From CAZIHO01 sp964538875 (GTDB lineage: Bacteria > Pseudomonadota > Gammaproteobacteria > Chromatiales > Chromatiaceae), in the NCBI GenBank assembly GCA_964538875.1, contig CAZIHO010000056.1, forward strand, positions 1-21,550: 21,550 nt of DNA, written 5' to 3'. Both the position numbers and the translations under genes were made by a program. Within the stretch, counting starts at the first letter, position 1, and each line of letters starts with the position of its first letter. The notes under the pieces were generated by a model. It had not been told where the DNA came from. It did not search any database and worked only from the letters and a program-made list of their open reading frames with translations. Below, in pieces: positions 7,992 to 16,615 of this stretch.

Positions 7992-8717
7992 TTACGGCAC
8001 TGGCCGCCGCGCCTGGGCAACATCAACCGCCAGTTCCCCTTGGCGGGGCGCGGTCAGGGGCATCGGTAATTCCGCATCGTCCTGGTAGGGCGAGTTGACC
8101 CGGCGAGACACTGGGAAGCATTCTAACCATTCCGGCGGACAGGGTCCCAGCAGGGGTGTCAATAACGCCGGTTCCTGGATGCCTGGGTCGAGCCAGGTGG
8201 CGAGACCGGTCCCGGCCAGGATCACCGGCATACGCTCATGAATGGGGCGAATCACATCGTTTGCCTGGGTCACCACCAGCGCGCAGGACTCCACTACCCG
8301 CCCGGCGGGATCCCGCCAACTATCCCAAAGCCCGGCCATGACAAAGGGTCGTCCAGAGCGGGACCGGATCAGATAGGGTTGTTTGCCGCCGGCTTCGGCG
8401 TGCCATTCGTAGAAGCCTTCGCTGGGTACCAGGCAGCGCTGGTGCCGGAACGGCATCCGAAAAGCCGGTTTTTCCGCCAGGGTTTCGGCACGGGCATTGA
8501 TGGTGGCGAAGCGGGGTTCTGGCCCCCGGGACCAGGCGGGAATTAGGCCCCAGCGCAGCCAATCGAGTCGGCGTTTGGCGTCCTGACCGGCGCGGATGGC
8601 GAGGATGTTCTGGGATGGAGCGACGTTGTAACGGGGTTGGGCGGCACACACCAGATCCAGCTGGAATTCCTGCCGATAGAGATCCGGATCCGAATATTGA
8701 ACGAAGCGACCGCACAT
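7992..8717 (-). CDS. SRAP-domain abasic-site DNA-protein crosslink protein (YedK/HMCES family)
   Basis: This 241-residue protein caps abasic sites in single-stranded DNA through a thiazolidine link to Cys2. All key family residues are present: Cys2 in MCGRF, Asn74 in INARAET, Glu104 in FYEW and His160 in IHERMP. Length is slightly above the roughly 220 residues of E. coli YedK, owing to a C-terminal extension rich in Pro and Arg. No strong Shine-Dalgarno precedes the ATG, but the catalytic Cys must follow the initiator Met, which fixes the start. It is divergent from the secreted protein gene at 8871. Confidence 0.95.
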   Translation of the reverse strand: MCGRFVQYSDPDLYRQEFQLDLVCAAQPRYNVAPSQNILAIRAGQDAKRRLDWLRWGLIPAWSRGPEPRFATINARAETLAEKPAFRMPFRHQRCLVPSEGFYEWHAEAGGKQPYLIRSRSGRPFVMAGLWDSWRDPAGRVVESCALVVTQANDVIRPIHERMPVILAGTGLATWLDPGIQEPALLTPLLGPCPPEWLECFPVSRRVNSPYQDDAELPMPLTAPRQGELAVDVAQARRPVP

Positions 8718-8787
8718 GGTTAGCGCATCAGCTGTGACCTAGGGGTGGTAAGTTTATCGGATGCAGATCCCTGACCCGATTTCGCAA

Positions 8788-8802
8788 GATACAAGTTGTA
8801 TC
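8788..8802. promoter_or_regulatory. perfect 7-bp inverted repeat, candidate operator
   Basis: GATACAA-G-TTGTATC lies in the 147-nt gap between the divergent SRAP and secreted-protein genes. It overlaps a possible -35 element (TTGTAT, 8796-8801), with a possible -10 (TATATG, 8818-8823) 16 nt further on, for the rightward gene. This is the expected layout for a repressor site. The binding protein is unknown. Confidence 0.4.
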
Positions 8803-8870
8803 CATAAATTGCCCTTGTATATGCTTGTCAGCTTGACTTAAGTAGTTCCCAAGGGGAGCGCGTATTGATT

Positions 8871-9938
8871 ATGTTGAATCAAGTGGTGTGTGCCGGTATC
8901 GCCCTACTGCTAGCAGGAAATTTGGGCGCCGCCCAAACCGGGGCCGAGACCCGGGCCTTCAACGGAGGGCAACCCAGGGGTGAAACCGGCGTGGAGGAGC
9001 CAGCCGCCCAGGACGAGCCCGATATGCCGGCCGCCAATCCCAGGACCAAGGCTGCGGGGCGGTCTCGCTTTGTGCTGGAGGAAGGGAGCGCCGGGGGGGG
9101 CGCAGCTGATGACCCCGAGGGTGCCCTGGTGCCGGCCCTGCTATCCGTGGCGGCGGTGAAACAACAGGTGGCGGGCTGCCAGATCGGCGTTAAGTTGAAA
9201 AATCGGCTGCCCCATAAGATCGGTGATTTTTCCCTCCAGTTCACGGCTTATCTCAACGACCCCAACTATGTGGAACCGGTCCCCCTAGAAACCCTGACGC
9301 GCAGCTTTTACGAGGTGCGCCCCACCGACACCCAGTATCTGGAACTCTTCTACATGGACGCTCGCTGCGCCGAGTTTAGTTTCATCGGCGTGAACGACAC
9401 CGGCCGTTGTAGTGTCGGCGAGACCAATCGCTTCACCACCCAAAAGGGCGGCTGTGAGCGCTACCTGGAGTTGGCGACGGTAAACCCCATCGCCCTGCAC
9501 AAGGGCGACCGCCGGCCCGCCAAGGCCGGGGGCGCTCCGCCGGTTGCCAAACCCGAAATTGTGGCGTCACCTATCGGGCGGCGGGAAGTGGATCAATTGG
9601 TCAACCGTTTTGTCGAAGCCTATGAACTCGGCAACTTGGAACGCTTTCTGAGCCTGTTTGACGAGCGGGTCAAGACCGACGAGGGCGAAGGTTTGGAACC
9701 CTTGCGGGTCCAGTACGGGGCTTTGTTCAAGTCCACCAGCCGGCGAAGTCTGGTGGCCGAGGATTTGGTCTGGAAGGTGGTGACGCCCGACCAAGTCCAG
9801 ATTCAATTCCGGGTCAAGGGTGACCTGGGGCCCAACAACCTATTCGGTGTGGAGCGCTACCTGGGCTCCCTGGACCTGGCCGGAACCCTGCGGGATGGCC
9901 GTCTGGTGATCACCGAGTATTACCAGCGCAAATTTTAA
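8871..9938 (+). CDS. secreted protein of unknown function with NTF2-like C-terminus
   Basis: This 355-residue protein has a signal peptide (VVCAGIALLLAGNLGAAQ). A low-complexity Glu/Ala/Pro stretch follows to about residue 80. A middle domain (about 95-205) contains four cysteines that could form disulfides. The C-terminal domain begins at about residue 240; VDQLVNRFVEAYELGNLERF and the following strands resemble SnoaL/NTF2-like folds. AAGGGGAG at 8851-8858 is 12 nt from this ATG but 6 nt from an in-frame TTG at 8865, so translation may begin two codons earlier. The gene is 57 nt upstream of mazG and could share its transcript. I do not recognise the family, and the NTF2 assignment is by pattern only. 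Confidence 0.8.
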   Translation: MLNQVVCAGIALLLAGNLGAAQTGAETRAFNGGQPRGETGVEEPAAQDEPDMPAANPRTKAAGRSRFVLEEGSAGGGAADDPEGALVPALLSVAAVKQQVAGCQIGVKLKNRLPHKIGDFSLQFTAYLNDPNYVEPVPLETLTRSFYEVRPTDTQYLELFYMDARCAEFSFIGVNDTGRCSVGETNRFTTQKGGCERYLELATVNPIALHKGDRRPAKAGGAPPVAKPEIVASPIGRREVDQLVNRFVEAYELGNLERFLSLFDERVKTDEGEGLEPLRVQYGALFKSTSRRSLVAEDLVWKVVTPDQVQIQFRVKGDLGPNNLFGVERYLGSLDLAGTLRDGRLVITEYYQRKF

Positions 9939-9995
9939 GGGCGCCCGCCGCCGGCGCCAGTTCCCTAACCCTAGGTCAAACCCGTACTCCACGTC

Positions 9996-10805
9996 ATGCC
10001 CGACCCCCATCCCATCCAGCGCCTCCTGACCATCATGGGGGAACTCCGGCACCCCGAATCAGGCTGCCCCTGGGATCGGCGTCAAACCTTCGGCAGCGTG
10101 GCGCCCTACACCCTGGAAGAGGCCTTTGAGGTCGCGGACGCCATCGAACGGGGCGATCTGGGCGACCTCCGGGACGAATTGGGCGATCTGCTGTTCCAAG
10201 TGGTGTTCCACGCCCGCATGGCGGAGGAAGCCGGTAAGTTCGACTTTGCCGACGTGGTGCATGGCATCTGCGCCAAAATGGTGCGTCGTCACCCCCATGT
10301 GTACCCGGTGCCTGGCGAGGCACCGCCGACGGATCTGCATCAGGCTTGGGAGGCCGCCAAGCAACAGGAGCGCTTGGCCAAGGCGGGCAGGGCGTCCGCC
10401 AGCCTGTTGGACGGCGTGACCCTGGGGCTACCAGCCTTGAGCCGGGCGGAAAAGCTGCAAAAGCGGGCGGCCCGGGTGGGGTTCGACTGGCAGCGGGCTG
10501 ATGAGGTGCTGGACAAGGTTCAGGAAGAACTCCAGGAATGCCGGGCCGCCCTGGCCCAGAGCGCTCCGGTGGAGGAGCTGGAATGGGAAATCGGCGACCT
10601 GCTGTTCTCCTGTGTCAATCTGGCCCGGCATTTAGGGGTTGACGCGGAACAGGCGTTGCGCCGGGCCAATAGGCGCTTTACTAGCCGTTTCCAGTTCATG
10701 GAGCAGGTCTTGGCGGAGCGGGGGCAGAGCCCGGGTCCCGAATCCCGGATACTCATGGAAGCCCTGTGGGAAGCGGCCAAGGCTGCAGAGTCCCAGGACG
10801 GGTGA
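9996..10805 (+). CDS. mazG: nucleoside triphosphate pyrophosphohydrolase MazG
   Basis: The product converts NTPs/dNTPs to NMPs plus pyrophosphate and is linked to stress and (p)ppGpp control. At 269 residues it matches E. coli MazG (263) and has the two tandem MazG domains. The N-terminal domain shows LEEAFEVADAI and DLRDELGDLLFQVVFHA, the ExxE and ExxD metal-binding motifs; the C-terminal domain shows VQEELQEC and LEWEIGDLLFSCVN. The opening (IQRLLTIMGELRHPESGCPWD) is typical. No clear Shine-Dalgarno precedes the ATG. Confidence 0.96.
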   Translation: MPDPHPIQRLLTIMGELRHPESGCPWDRRQTFGSVAPYTLEEAFEVADAIERGDLGDLRDELGDLLFQVVFHARMAEEAGKFDFADVVHGICAKMVRRHPHVYPVPGEAPPTDLHQAWEAAKQQERLAKAGRASASLLDGVTLGLPALSRAEKLQKRAARVGFDWQRADEVLDKVQEELQECRAALAQSAPVEELEWEIGDLLFSCVNLARHLGVDAEQALRRANRRFTSRFQFMEQVLAERGQSPGPESRILMEALWEAAKAAESQDG

Positions 10806-10889
10806 AAACATTTCCCACCTTTGCACGGATATTTCGAGTAACCCAGGGCGGTCCGCATCCCCTGGTCTGACGATTGAAGAGGAAACCCC

Positions 10890-11741
10890 ATGGCCTACTT
10901 AGACCGGGTCCACGCCTGCAACGGCTGGGAACCCGCCGAATTTTTGCCCCTGCGTGCGGACGGCCTGACCCTCGGTTGGATCCGCCCCCAATTTGCCGAC
11001 CATCTGCGGGCTTGGCCGACGGTGTTCCGGGTGGAACCTGGCCAGGTGCGCCTCGCCGACTCACTGCAGGGTCTGGAACTCCGTACCCAAGCCCTGGCCC
11101 AGGTGTTGGAGCAACTGGTGGCTGGCGGCCTATTGGGATACCGGCACGGCGAGCTATATCCGGTGGGCCTTGTCCGGGACCAGCCTCTGTTCCTGCTGGA
11201 CCGGGCCGCCGCCGCCCAATTCGGCATTCGTGCGTACGGCCAACACCTGAATGGCTACGTCCGCGACAGCGGCCAAATTTCTCTGTGGGTAGGACGGCGC
11301 TCCGCCAACAAGCGCAATTTTCCTGGGCTGCTGGACCATCTGGCCGCTGGAGGCTTGCCCCACGGCCTGAGTTTGCGACAAAATCTCATCAAGGAATGTT
11401 GGGAAGAAGCGGGGGTGTCCAGCGAACTGGCGTCCCAAGCCCAGCCGGTTGGCGCCATTACCTATTGCCGCCAAACGCCGGCGGGGTTAAAACCCGATAC
11501 CATCTATTGCTATGATCTGGAGTTGCCGGCTGGGTTCCAACCCCGTTGCGTCGATGGGGAGGTGGAGGAATTTAGCCTGCTACCCCTGGACGAGGTGGCG
11601 GATCTGGTCAAGAACACGGAACGTTTCAAGGCCAATTGCAGCCTAGTCATCATTGATTTTCTGATTCGCCATGGTTGGCTGGGCCCGGAAACGGAAGATT
11701 ACCTGGATATCATCCACGGATTGCATCCACCCTTGCCCTAA
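10890..11741 (+). CDS. DUF4743-type Nudix hydrolase
   Basis: This 283-residue protein has an N-terminal DUF4743-like region (to about 120) and a Nudix domain. The Nudix box is of the variant form seen in this family: GGLPHGLSLRQNLIKECWEE followed by AGV, with the KE and EE metal ligands kept. The relatives are eukaryotic Nudix 20/24-type and thiamine-diphosphokinase-fused proteins, which act on diphosphate compounds including damaged thiamine diphosphate. The substrate here is not determined. AAGAGGAAA upstream of the ATG at 10890 supports the start. It sits 84 nt after mazG, another pyrophosphohydrolase. Confidence 0.9.
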   Translation: MAYLDRVHACNGWEPAEFLPLRADGLTLGWIRPQFADHLRAWPTVFRVEPGQVRLADSLQGLELRTQALAQVLEQLVAGGLLGYRHGELYPVGLVRDQPLFLLDRAAAAQFGIRAYGQHLNGYVRDSGQISLWVGRRSANKRNFPGLLDHLAAGGLPHGLSLRQNLIKECWEEAGVSSELASQAQPVGAITYCRQTPAGLKPDTIYCYDLELPAGFQPRCVDGEVEEFSLLPLDEVADLVKNTERFKANCSLVIIDFLIRHGWLGPETEDYLDIIHGLHPPLP

Positions 11742-11812
11742 TGCCTTGGGCGTGCGGCTTGGCGCCGCGCCAAACCCAAGTCCAGGGCGATTTCCTGTGT
11801 AGAGCGCCATAC

Positions 11813-13912
11813 ATGCTGAAGCGATTGAACCGGCTATCTGGAATTCTGCTGGGCCTCCTGCTGGTCCTGCCCACCCAAGCCCGAGTGCAAGGGACGGATA
11901 GCCCGGATCTCATCTCCAATGATCGGCTGGAAAAAGTGGCGGTCATCGTCACCCGGGTGGTGGAGCGCTATCACTACAAAAAGCCGCCCCTGGATGACGA
12001 ACTGTCCAAGAAGATACTGGACCGCTACCTAGAGAGCCTGGATCCCAACCGGCTGTTCTTCCTGCAAGCGGATGTCGACAAATTTGCGGTATACCGCACC
12101 CAACTGGATGATCTGCTGGGGCGGGGCAACATCAATCCGGCCTTTGACATCTTCCGCCAATATCGCAAGCGGGTGGATGAGCGGGTCGCTCTGGCGTTGA
12201 AACTGGTGGACAAAGATATGGAGTTCACCAAGGACGAGGATTTTCTGTTTGACCGGGCTAAGGCCCCTTGGGCCAAGTCCGCTACCGACATGGATGAAAT
12301 CTGGCGTAAGCGGGTCAAGAATGACTACCTGAGTCTTAAACTCACGGACAAGGAGGATGCCGACATCCGGGATACCCTGCGGCGGCGCTATCAGGGCATC
12401 AAGCGGCGCATCAGCCAATTCAAGACCGAGGACGTGTTTTCCACTTACGTCAACGCCTACGCCCTGAGCCTGGATCCCCACTCCAACTTCATGTCGCCCA
12501 GTTCATCGGAAAACTTCGATATCAGCATGCGCCTGTCCCTGGAGGGTATTGGCGCCGTGCTACGTTCGGAAAACGAATACACCATCGTGCAAAAGACCCT
12601 ACCCGGCGGACCGGCCCAACTCAGCAGCCAGGTGGACGCGGGTGACAAGGTGGTGGGTGTCGCCCAGGGGCTGGATGGGGCCATGGAAGACGTGATCGGC
12701 TGGCGCTTGCAGGACGTGGTGGACAAGATTCGGGGCCCCAAGGGGTCCGTGGTGCGGCTGGAACTCATCCCCAAAAGTGCCGCCAGCGGTGGTAAGCACC
12801 GGCTGGTGACCCTGGTGCGCAATAACATCAAACTGGAAGAGCAGGCCGCCAAGACCATGGTGGTGAGCGGACTGCCCGGCATGGGTTCCCTCAAGATCGG
12901 CGTGGTCGAGATACACGCCTTCTACCGGGACTTCGGCGGCGAATCCCGGGGTGAGGCGGAATTCCGCAGCACCACCCGGGACGTGCGGCGCCTGCTCAAG
13001 GAACTGGTGGCGGAAGGCGTGGACGGCGTGGTGATCGATCTGCGGGAAAACGGCGGCGGTTCCCTGTCCGAGGCCACCGAATTGACCGGCCTGTTCATCG
13101 ACCAGGGGCCGGTGGTTCAGGTCAAGGACTCCTTGGGTAAGATCGAGGTGGAAAAGGACCCGGATCCGGACCAGGCCTACGCGGGTCCCCTGGCGGTGCT
13201 GGTGGACCGCACCAGTGCGTCCGCGTCGGAAATTTTCGCCGCCGCGATTCAGGATTACCGGCGCGGGATCATCATCGGCGAACCCACGTTCGGCAAGGGC
13301 ACCGTCCAGACCCTGGTGGATCTCAACCGGTTCGTCGCCAACAGCGGTGACGACTTGGGCCGCCTGCGTCTGACCATGGCCCAATTCTTCCGCATCAATG
13401 GCGGCAGCACCCAGCACAAGGGAGTGGAGCCGGACATCCGCTTCCCCACGGCGGGCCTGGGTCCGGAACATGGCGAACGCTCCCTGGACAATGCCCTGCC
13501 TTGGTCCCAGATCAAGGCCGCCCCCTTCACGCCCAAGGGGCCGGTGCTGGAGTACCTGGCTAAATTGCGGGAAAAATCCGCCGCACGGGTCCAGCAGGAC
13601 TCCGGGTTCGCCATGCTGGTTCAGCAAGAGCGCCTGCTGCAAGAGGCCGATGCCATCAAGACCACCAGCCTCAACGAGGTGAAGCGGCGCAAGGAAAACG
13701 ACCAGCGGGACAAGGTGCTCAAGGACTCCAGGAATGCCTACCTGCGCTCCCAGGGCATCGTGCCGGCCAAGGAAAACGCCGACCCGGACAGTGAGGCGGA
13801 GGAGAAGGAAGCCAAGGCCATCGCCAAGATTCAACTCCTGGAAGCCGCCCGCATCATGGCGGACTCCTTAGCCCAGCAACAGGAACAGGCCCGTATGGCG
13901 GGCAAGAACTAA
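11813..13912 (+). CDS. prc: periplasmic tail-specific (carboxy-terminal processing) protease
   Basis: This 699-residue S41A protease has the length of E. coli Prc (682). After a signal peptide (LLGLLLVLPTQA, cleaved at about 23) it has a helical N-terminal domain and a PDZ domain (about 235-335; LSLEGIGAVL onwards). The catalytic core has VIDLRENGGGSLSEA (407-421), Ser470 in SASASEIF and Lys495 in PTFGKGTVQ, with Asp481 between them, the Ser-Lys spacing of Prc. A Lys/Glu-rich C-terminal domain (about 540-690) matches DUF3340. It degrades periplasmic proteins with nonpolar C-termini and trims lipoproteins and cell-wall enzymes. The frame is open from 11675, but the signal peptide favours the ATG at 11813. 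The start has no strong Shine-Dalgarno. Confidence 0.96.
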   Translation: MLKRLNRLSGILLGLLLVLPTQARVQGTDSPDLISNDRLEKVAVIVTRVVERYHYKKPPLDDELSKKILDRYLESLDPNRLFFLQADVDKFAVYRTQLDDLLGRGNINPAFDIFRQYRKRVDERVALALKLVDKDMEFTKDEDFLFDRAKAPWAKSATDMDEIWRKRVKNDYLSLKLTDKEDADIRDTLRRRYQGIKRRISQFKTEDVFSTYVNAYALSLDPHSNFMSPSSSENFDISMRLSLEGIGAVLRSENEYTIVQKTLPGGPAQLSSQVDAGDKVVGVAQGLDGAMEDVIGWRLQDVVDKIRGPKGSVVRLELIPKSAASGGKHRLVTLVRNNIKLEEQAAKTMVVSGLPGMGSLKIGVVEIHAFYRDFGGESRGEAEFRSTTRDVRRLLKELVAEGVDGVVIDLRENGGGSLSEATELTGLFIDQGPVVQVKDSLGKIEVEKDPDPDQAYAGPLAVLVDRTSASASEIFAAAIQDYRRGIIIGEPTFGKGTVQTLVDLNRFVANSGDDLGRLRLTMAQFFRINGGSTQHKGVEPDIRFPTAGLGPEHGERSLDNALPWSQIKAAPFTPKGPVLEYLAKLREKSAARVQQDSGFAMLVQQERLLQEADAIKTTSLNEVKRRKENDQRDKVLKDSRNAYLRSQGIVPAKENADPDSEAEEKEAKAIAKIQLLEAARIMADSLAQQQEQARMAGKN

Positions 13913-13995
13913 CCCCTGTCCAAAGCCGCTGGCGCCGCCGGTGGCCGGGGCAAACTCCGCGCCGCAAGGACGCCGGGTGGCCTAGGACCCATCGG

Positions 13996-14217
13996 TCACG
14001 GCAGGGCGCCCGAGAACACCATCTCCTTCGACCTAAGCTTTTGCCTAACCCATGGCCTGGCTTGCTCCAGCGTTGTGCAGGTATCGACCCAGCCGAAATC
14101 GCGATTGTTATTAATCCAATGCTTGAAGAGCACTTTATGCTCAGTGACATCCTGGTAATCCGCGATCAAATAGCGCATCTCGTCGAAGCGCGGATCGGCG
14201 GAAATATCCACCAACAT
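13996..14217 (-). CDS. small unrecognised ORF, possibly an N-terminally truncated gene
   Basis: The 73-residue product starts MLVDISADPRFDEMRYLIAD and continues with DVTEHKV and a basic C-terminus. It has protein-like amino-acid composition, unlike the opposite-strand frames, and recalls small STAS-like methanotroph proteins in which this stretch is the second half of a longer domain. An in-frame TAA lies two codons before the ATG, so no N-terminal half is present in this frame. It is either a genuine short gene or a remnant. No good Shine-Dalgarno is seen. It runs towards the end of prc. Confidence 0.45.
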   Translation of the reverse strand: MLVDISADPRFDEMRYLIADYQDVTEHKVLFKHWINNNRDFGWVDTCTTLEQARPWVRQKLRSKEMVFSGALP

Positions 14218-14698
14218 CTGTTACCGATCCCCGGCATCTGGCATAGACCCCCCCGATTGTCCCAGGCATCCTCATATGGCCTAGGGCGGCGACCGCAACG
14301 GCGATGTATATAGCAAGTCCGGCCTGTGAGGCTCTCTTCTCTTAGTCGGATTCCACCCGCCGGGATGCGCTGGCCCTGTCAAGGGTTGCCTGCACCCGGA
14401 TGACGCCCGGCACAATGGCATCCCAGCCTGTGCACGATGCACCCACCCCGGCGGCAGCCGTCAACGGCGGTCTAGGTCCCCTTGATTGTCAGGCATCAAA
14501 AGCGACTAGTCGCCGCCTTGGCAGCAGCCGACTCGTTGTTGGAAGGAAACGCCAAGCGCCATCGTCAATGTTCGCGCTGGTAGGACCCGGTTCCCGCCGC
14601 TTGGGACGCTAGCAGTTTTTACCCTATGCCTCGGGTAATTTCCGGTGGGCCTTTTCCCTAGACTAAAACCCAAATTACTTGAAGGGGGAGTAGGGGAT
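14218..14698. other. 481-nt intergenic region with a palindrome and an inverted repeat
   Basis: No convincing gene was found. The only forward frame (14400-14612) has an Arg/Ser/Pro composition typical of chance ORFs. The region contains a perfect 12-bp palindrome GCGACTAGTCGC at 14502-14513. It also has GTAATTT (14635-14641) matched by AAATTAC (14672-14678) around CCCTAGACT (14656-14664). The last 60 nt are probably the leader and control region of the downstream beta-helix gene. Confidence 0.5.
14656..14664 (+). promoter_or_regulatory. CCCTAGACT box upstream of the beta-helix gene
   Basis: The box is 35 nt before the start codon and lies between the arms of a GTAATTT/AAATTAC inverted repeat. 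Similar boxes (CCTTAGACT at 17865-17873, CGCTAGACT at 17905-17913) lie upstream of the SAM hydrolase gene, just after the LuxR gene. A regulatory role is inference. Confidence 0.3.
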
Positions 14699-16252
14699 AT
14701 GCGAAACAGAACCAACCCGCCGATGGGCTCTTGGGCCACCCATGGAATGTTGATTCTGTTGGCCGGTGGGATGCCCAGCGCACCAGCGGTCGCGGCGGGC
14801 GTGGTGGGTAACGGATCCCCGGCTAGTTGCACCGAGGCTGCCTTGGACGCGGCGCTTGCGGGTGGCGGGACGGTGGCCTTTAACTGCGGCGGGGCCGTAA
14901 CCATCCCCATCTCGGCGCAAAAGCTGATCGGCGCCAGTACCATCCTGGAAACCCAGAATGGCACCGACCAGGTGACCCTGGAATGCGTCAATAACAATCC
15001 CCTGTTCAAGGTCAGTGCCGGGGGCGTGACCTTTGACATACGGGACCTCACCCTGACTCAGTGCGCTTCCGCCAGCGGTGGCGCGGTCATCCAAAATCAG
15101 CAGGCGTCCAGCACCGTCCATGTAACCCGTTGCCGCTTTTTAGAAAACGTCGCTGAAGTGGGCGGCGCCATTTCCTCGACGGGTATTTTGACCGTAACTG
15201 CCAGCCTCTTTTCCCAGAACTACGCCATGACGACGGTTATTGCCGGAGGAGCCATTTACTCCAGCGGTGACCTGGCTGTGCAGCGATCCACCTTCGTGGC
15301 TAACGGCACCTTGTCCAACGGCGCGCGCGGCGTCGATATCGCCATCAACGGCGGGACGGCAACGATTTGGAATAGCACTTTCGCCGGGGCCCAAAGCGTC
15401 ACCGGCGCCGCCCAAGGCTATGCCATTGCGGCGGAAAATGGCGCTGCGGTGACCTTGATCCACGACACGATCAGTGCCGCGCCCCTGGCGGCGGACAGCA
15501 CCCTCTACGCCGCAGGCAATGCCAATATCCTGTTCCGCAATAGCCTAGTGCAAAGCACCTCAGGCGCCGGTCAGAGTTGCCGCTTTGCCTCCGGGGGAGC
15601 CGTGACCGACCAGAGCGGCAACCTGCAATTTGGCGGTTCCCAATCGACTTCCTGCGGCGGCACCATTCCAGACGAGGATCCACAACTGCAACCGCTGGGC
15701 AATAACGGCGGGACGACCGCCACCATGGCGTTGGCGGTCGGCAGCCCAGCCATTGACGCCGCCGTGGCCGGCAATTGCCTCCCGTGGGATCAGCGTGTCG
15801 TCACTCGACCCCAAGGCGCCGCCTGCGACAGCGGTGCCTACGAATACCAGGCCCAAACTCCGCCGCTCATGGGCAACGTGCCGGATCAAACCGCCACCCA
15901 GGGGGTGCCCTTCAGCCTCGATCTCGGACCCTATGTCACGCCCACGGACGGCGATCAAGTGATGGGTTTTGCCATCGGCGGCAGCCTGCCGCCGGGGCTG
16001 GGTTTCAGTAGCTCGATGATCATTTCCGGCACACCCACCGTTCCGGGGACCTACAACCTGCTGCTGGCGCCGACCGATGACGACGGTACGGGTGGGTTCG
16101 ATAGCGTCCTGTTTACGGTGTTGCCAGCGGCGGCACCGCTGGCGGTTCCGCTGGTGCCGCCCTGGGCGTTGGCTCTGCTCAGTCTGAGCCTGGGGCTCGC
16201 CGGCTTGGCCGCCGGCCGCAGCAAAGGCACCGGCCTGATAGATCGAGGCTAG
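14699..16252 (+). CDS. secreted beta-helix (choice-of-anchor-like) protein with IPTL-CTERM-like tail
   Basis: This 517-residue protein has a signal peptide ending near PAVAA (about 33). Repetitive Asn/Gly/Thr-rich strands follow (about 40-390) with segments such as SGGAVIQN, VGGAISSTGIL and AGGAIYSSGDL, as in right-handed parallel beta-helix, choice-of-anchor-Q-type surface proteins. SPAIDAA followed by DSGAYEY is characteristic of the end of that domain. A putative Ig-like domain follows (LPPGLGF, then ISGTPTVPGTYNL, about 440-470). The C-terminus has VPLVPPWALALLSLSLGLAG then Arg/Lys, a hydrophobic helix with a basic tail resembling IPTL-CTERM sorting signals. GGGGGAG at 14684-14690 supports the ATG at 14699 over the GTG at 14645. 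It is probably exported and anchored or processed at the envelope. Confidence 0.85.
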   Translation: MRNRTNPPMGSWATHGMLILLAGGMPSAPAVAAGVVGNGSPASCTEAALDAALAGGGTVAFNCGGAVTIPISAQKLIGASTILETQNGTDQVTLECVNNNPLFKVSAGGVTFDIRDLTLTQCASASGGAVIQNQQASSTVHVTRCRFLENVAEVGGAISSTGILTVTASLFSQNYAMTTVIAGGAIYSSGDLAVQRSTFVANGTLSNGARGVDIAINGGTATIWNSTFAGAQSVTGAAQGYAIAAENGAAVTLIHDTISAAPLAADSTLYAAGNANILFRNSLVQSTSGAGQSCRFASGGAVTDQSGNLQFGGSQSTSCGGTIPDEDPQLQPLGNNGGTTATMALAVGSPAIDAAVAGNCLPWDQRVVTRPQGAACDSGAYEYQAQTPPLMGNVPDQTATQGVPFSLDLGPYVTPTDGDQVMGFAIGGSLPPGLGFSSSMIISGTPTVPGTYNLLLAPTDDDGTGGFDSVLFTVLPAAAPLAVPLVPPWALALLSLSLGLAGLAAGRSKGTGLIDRG

Positions 16253-16615
16253 TCAGGCCGGGGCGGGCACCTTGACTGGGACAGACCCATGGTGAGCCGA
16301 CGTCCAGCAAGCGGTCTTGACCTGGTTCCCCTGGTCATGCTACCAAACTCGCTCGATGACTACCGAAAATTAGGCTTGGTCAGGGTCAATAGCCGTAAAG
16401 GAATAAATAATAGCTATAGGGGGGTTGTGATCGACTAAATATCTAGCTCGCCCTGGTCGCCGCCCGGTGCGGCGCCAGGTCACGCCGGGGAAACCACCGA
16501 TGGTTCGACAGCTACTCCAACAGGTTTGCCACCGCGCCGCCCGGTGGGGGCAAATGGCGCCCGTTCCGGTCCAGGCTCCCCGCAAGCCTAGGCTGGCCGG
16601 TGACGGGGCCTGACG
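16253..16615. other. 363-nt intergenic region, AT-richer in the middle
   Basis: No supported gene was found. About 16355-16445 is clearly AT-richer than its surroundings and includes ATAGCTAT (16410-16417) and a GGGGGG run. It probably holds the promoter of the regulator gene at 16616. A reverse frame at 16370-16585 lacks recognisable protein features. Confidence 0.5.

Noticed and set aside
10874..11515. 213-codon forward frame overlapping the DUF4743 Nudix gene
   Set aside because: Arg/Pro/Gly-rich shadow frame; the Nudix gene in the other frame has a clear family match and ribosome binding site.
12599..13834. 411-codon open frame on the minus strand inside prc
   Set aside because: It mirrors the GC-rich prc codons on the other strand; prc has full catalytic motifs and domain structure, and this frame has none.
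14400..14612. 70-codon forward frame before the beta-helix gene
   Set aside because: Arg/Ser/Pro-rich chance composition, no Shine-Dalgarno, no recognisable motif.
16370..16585. 71-codon reverse frame between the beta-helix and LuxR genes
   Set aside because: Mixed composition typical of noncoding GC-rich DNA, with no supporting start signal. The AT-richer part is better explained as a promoter region.
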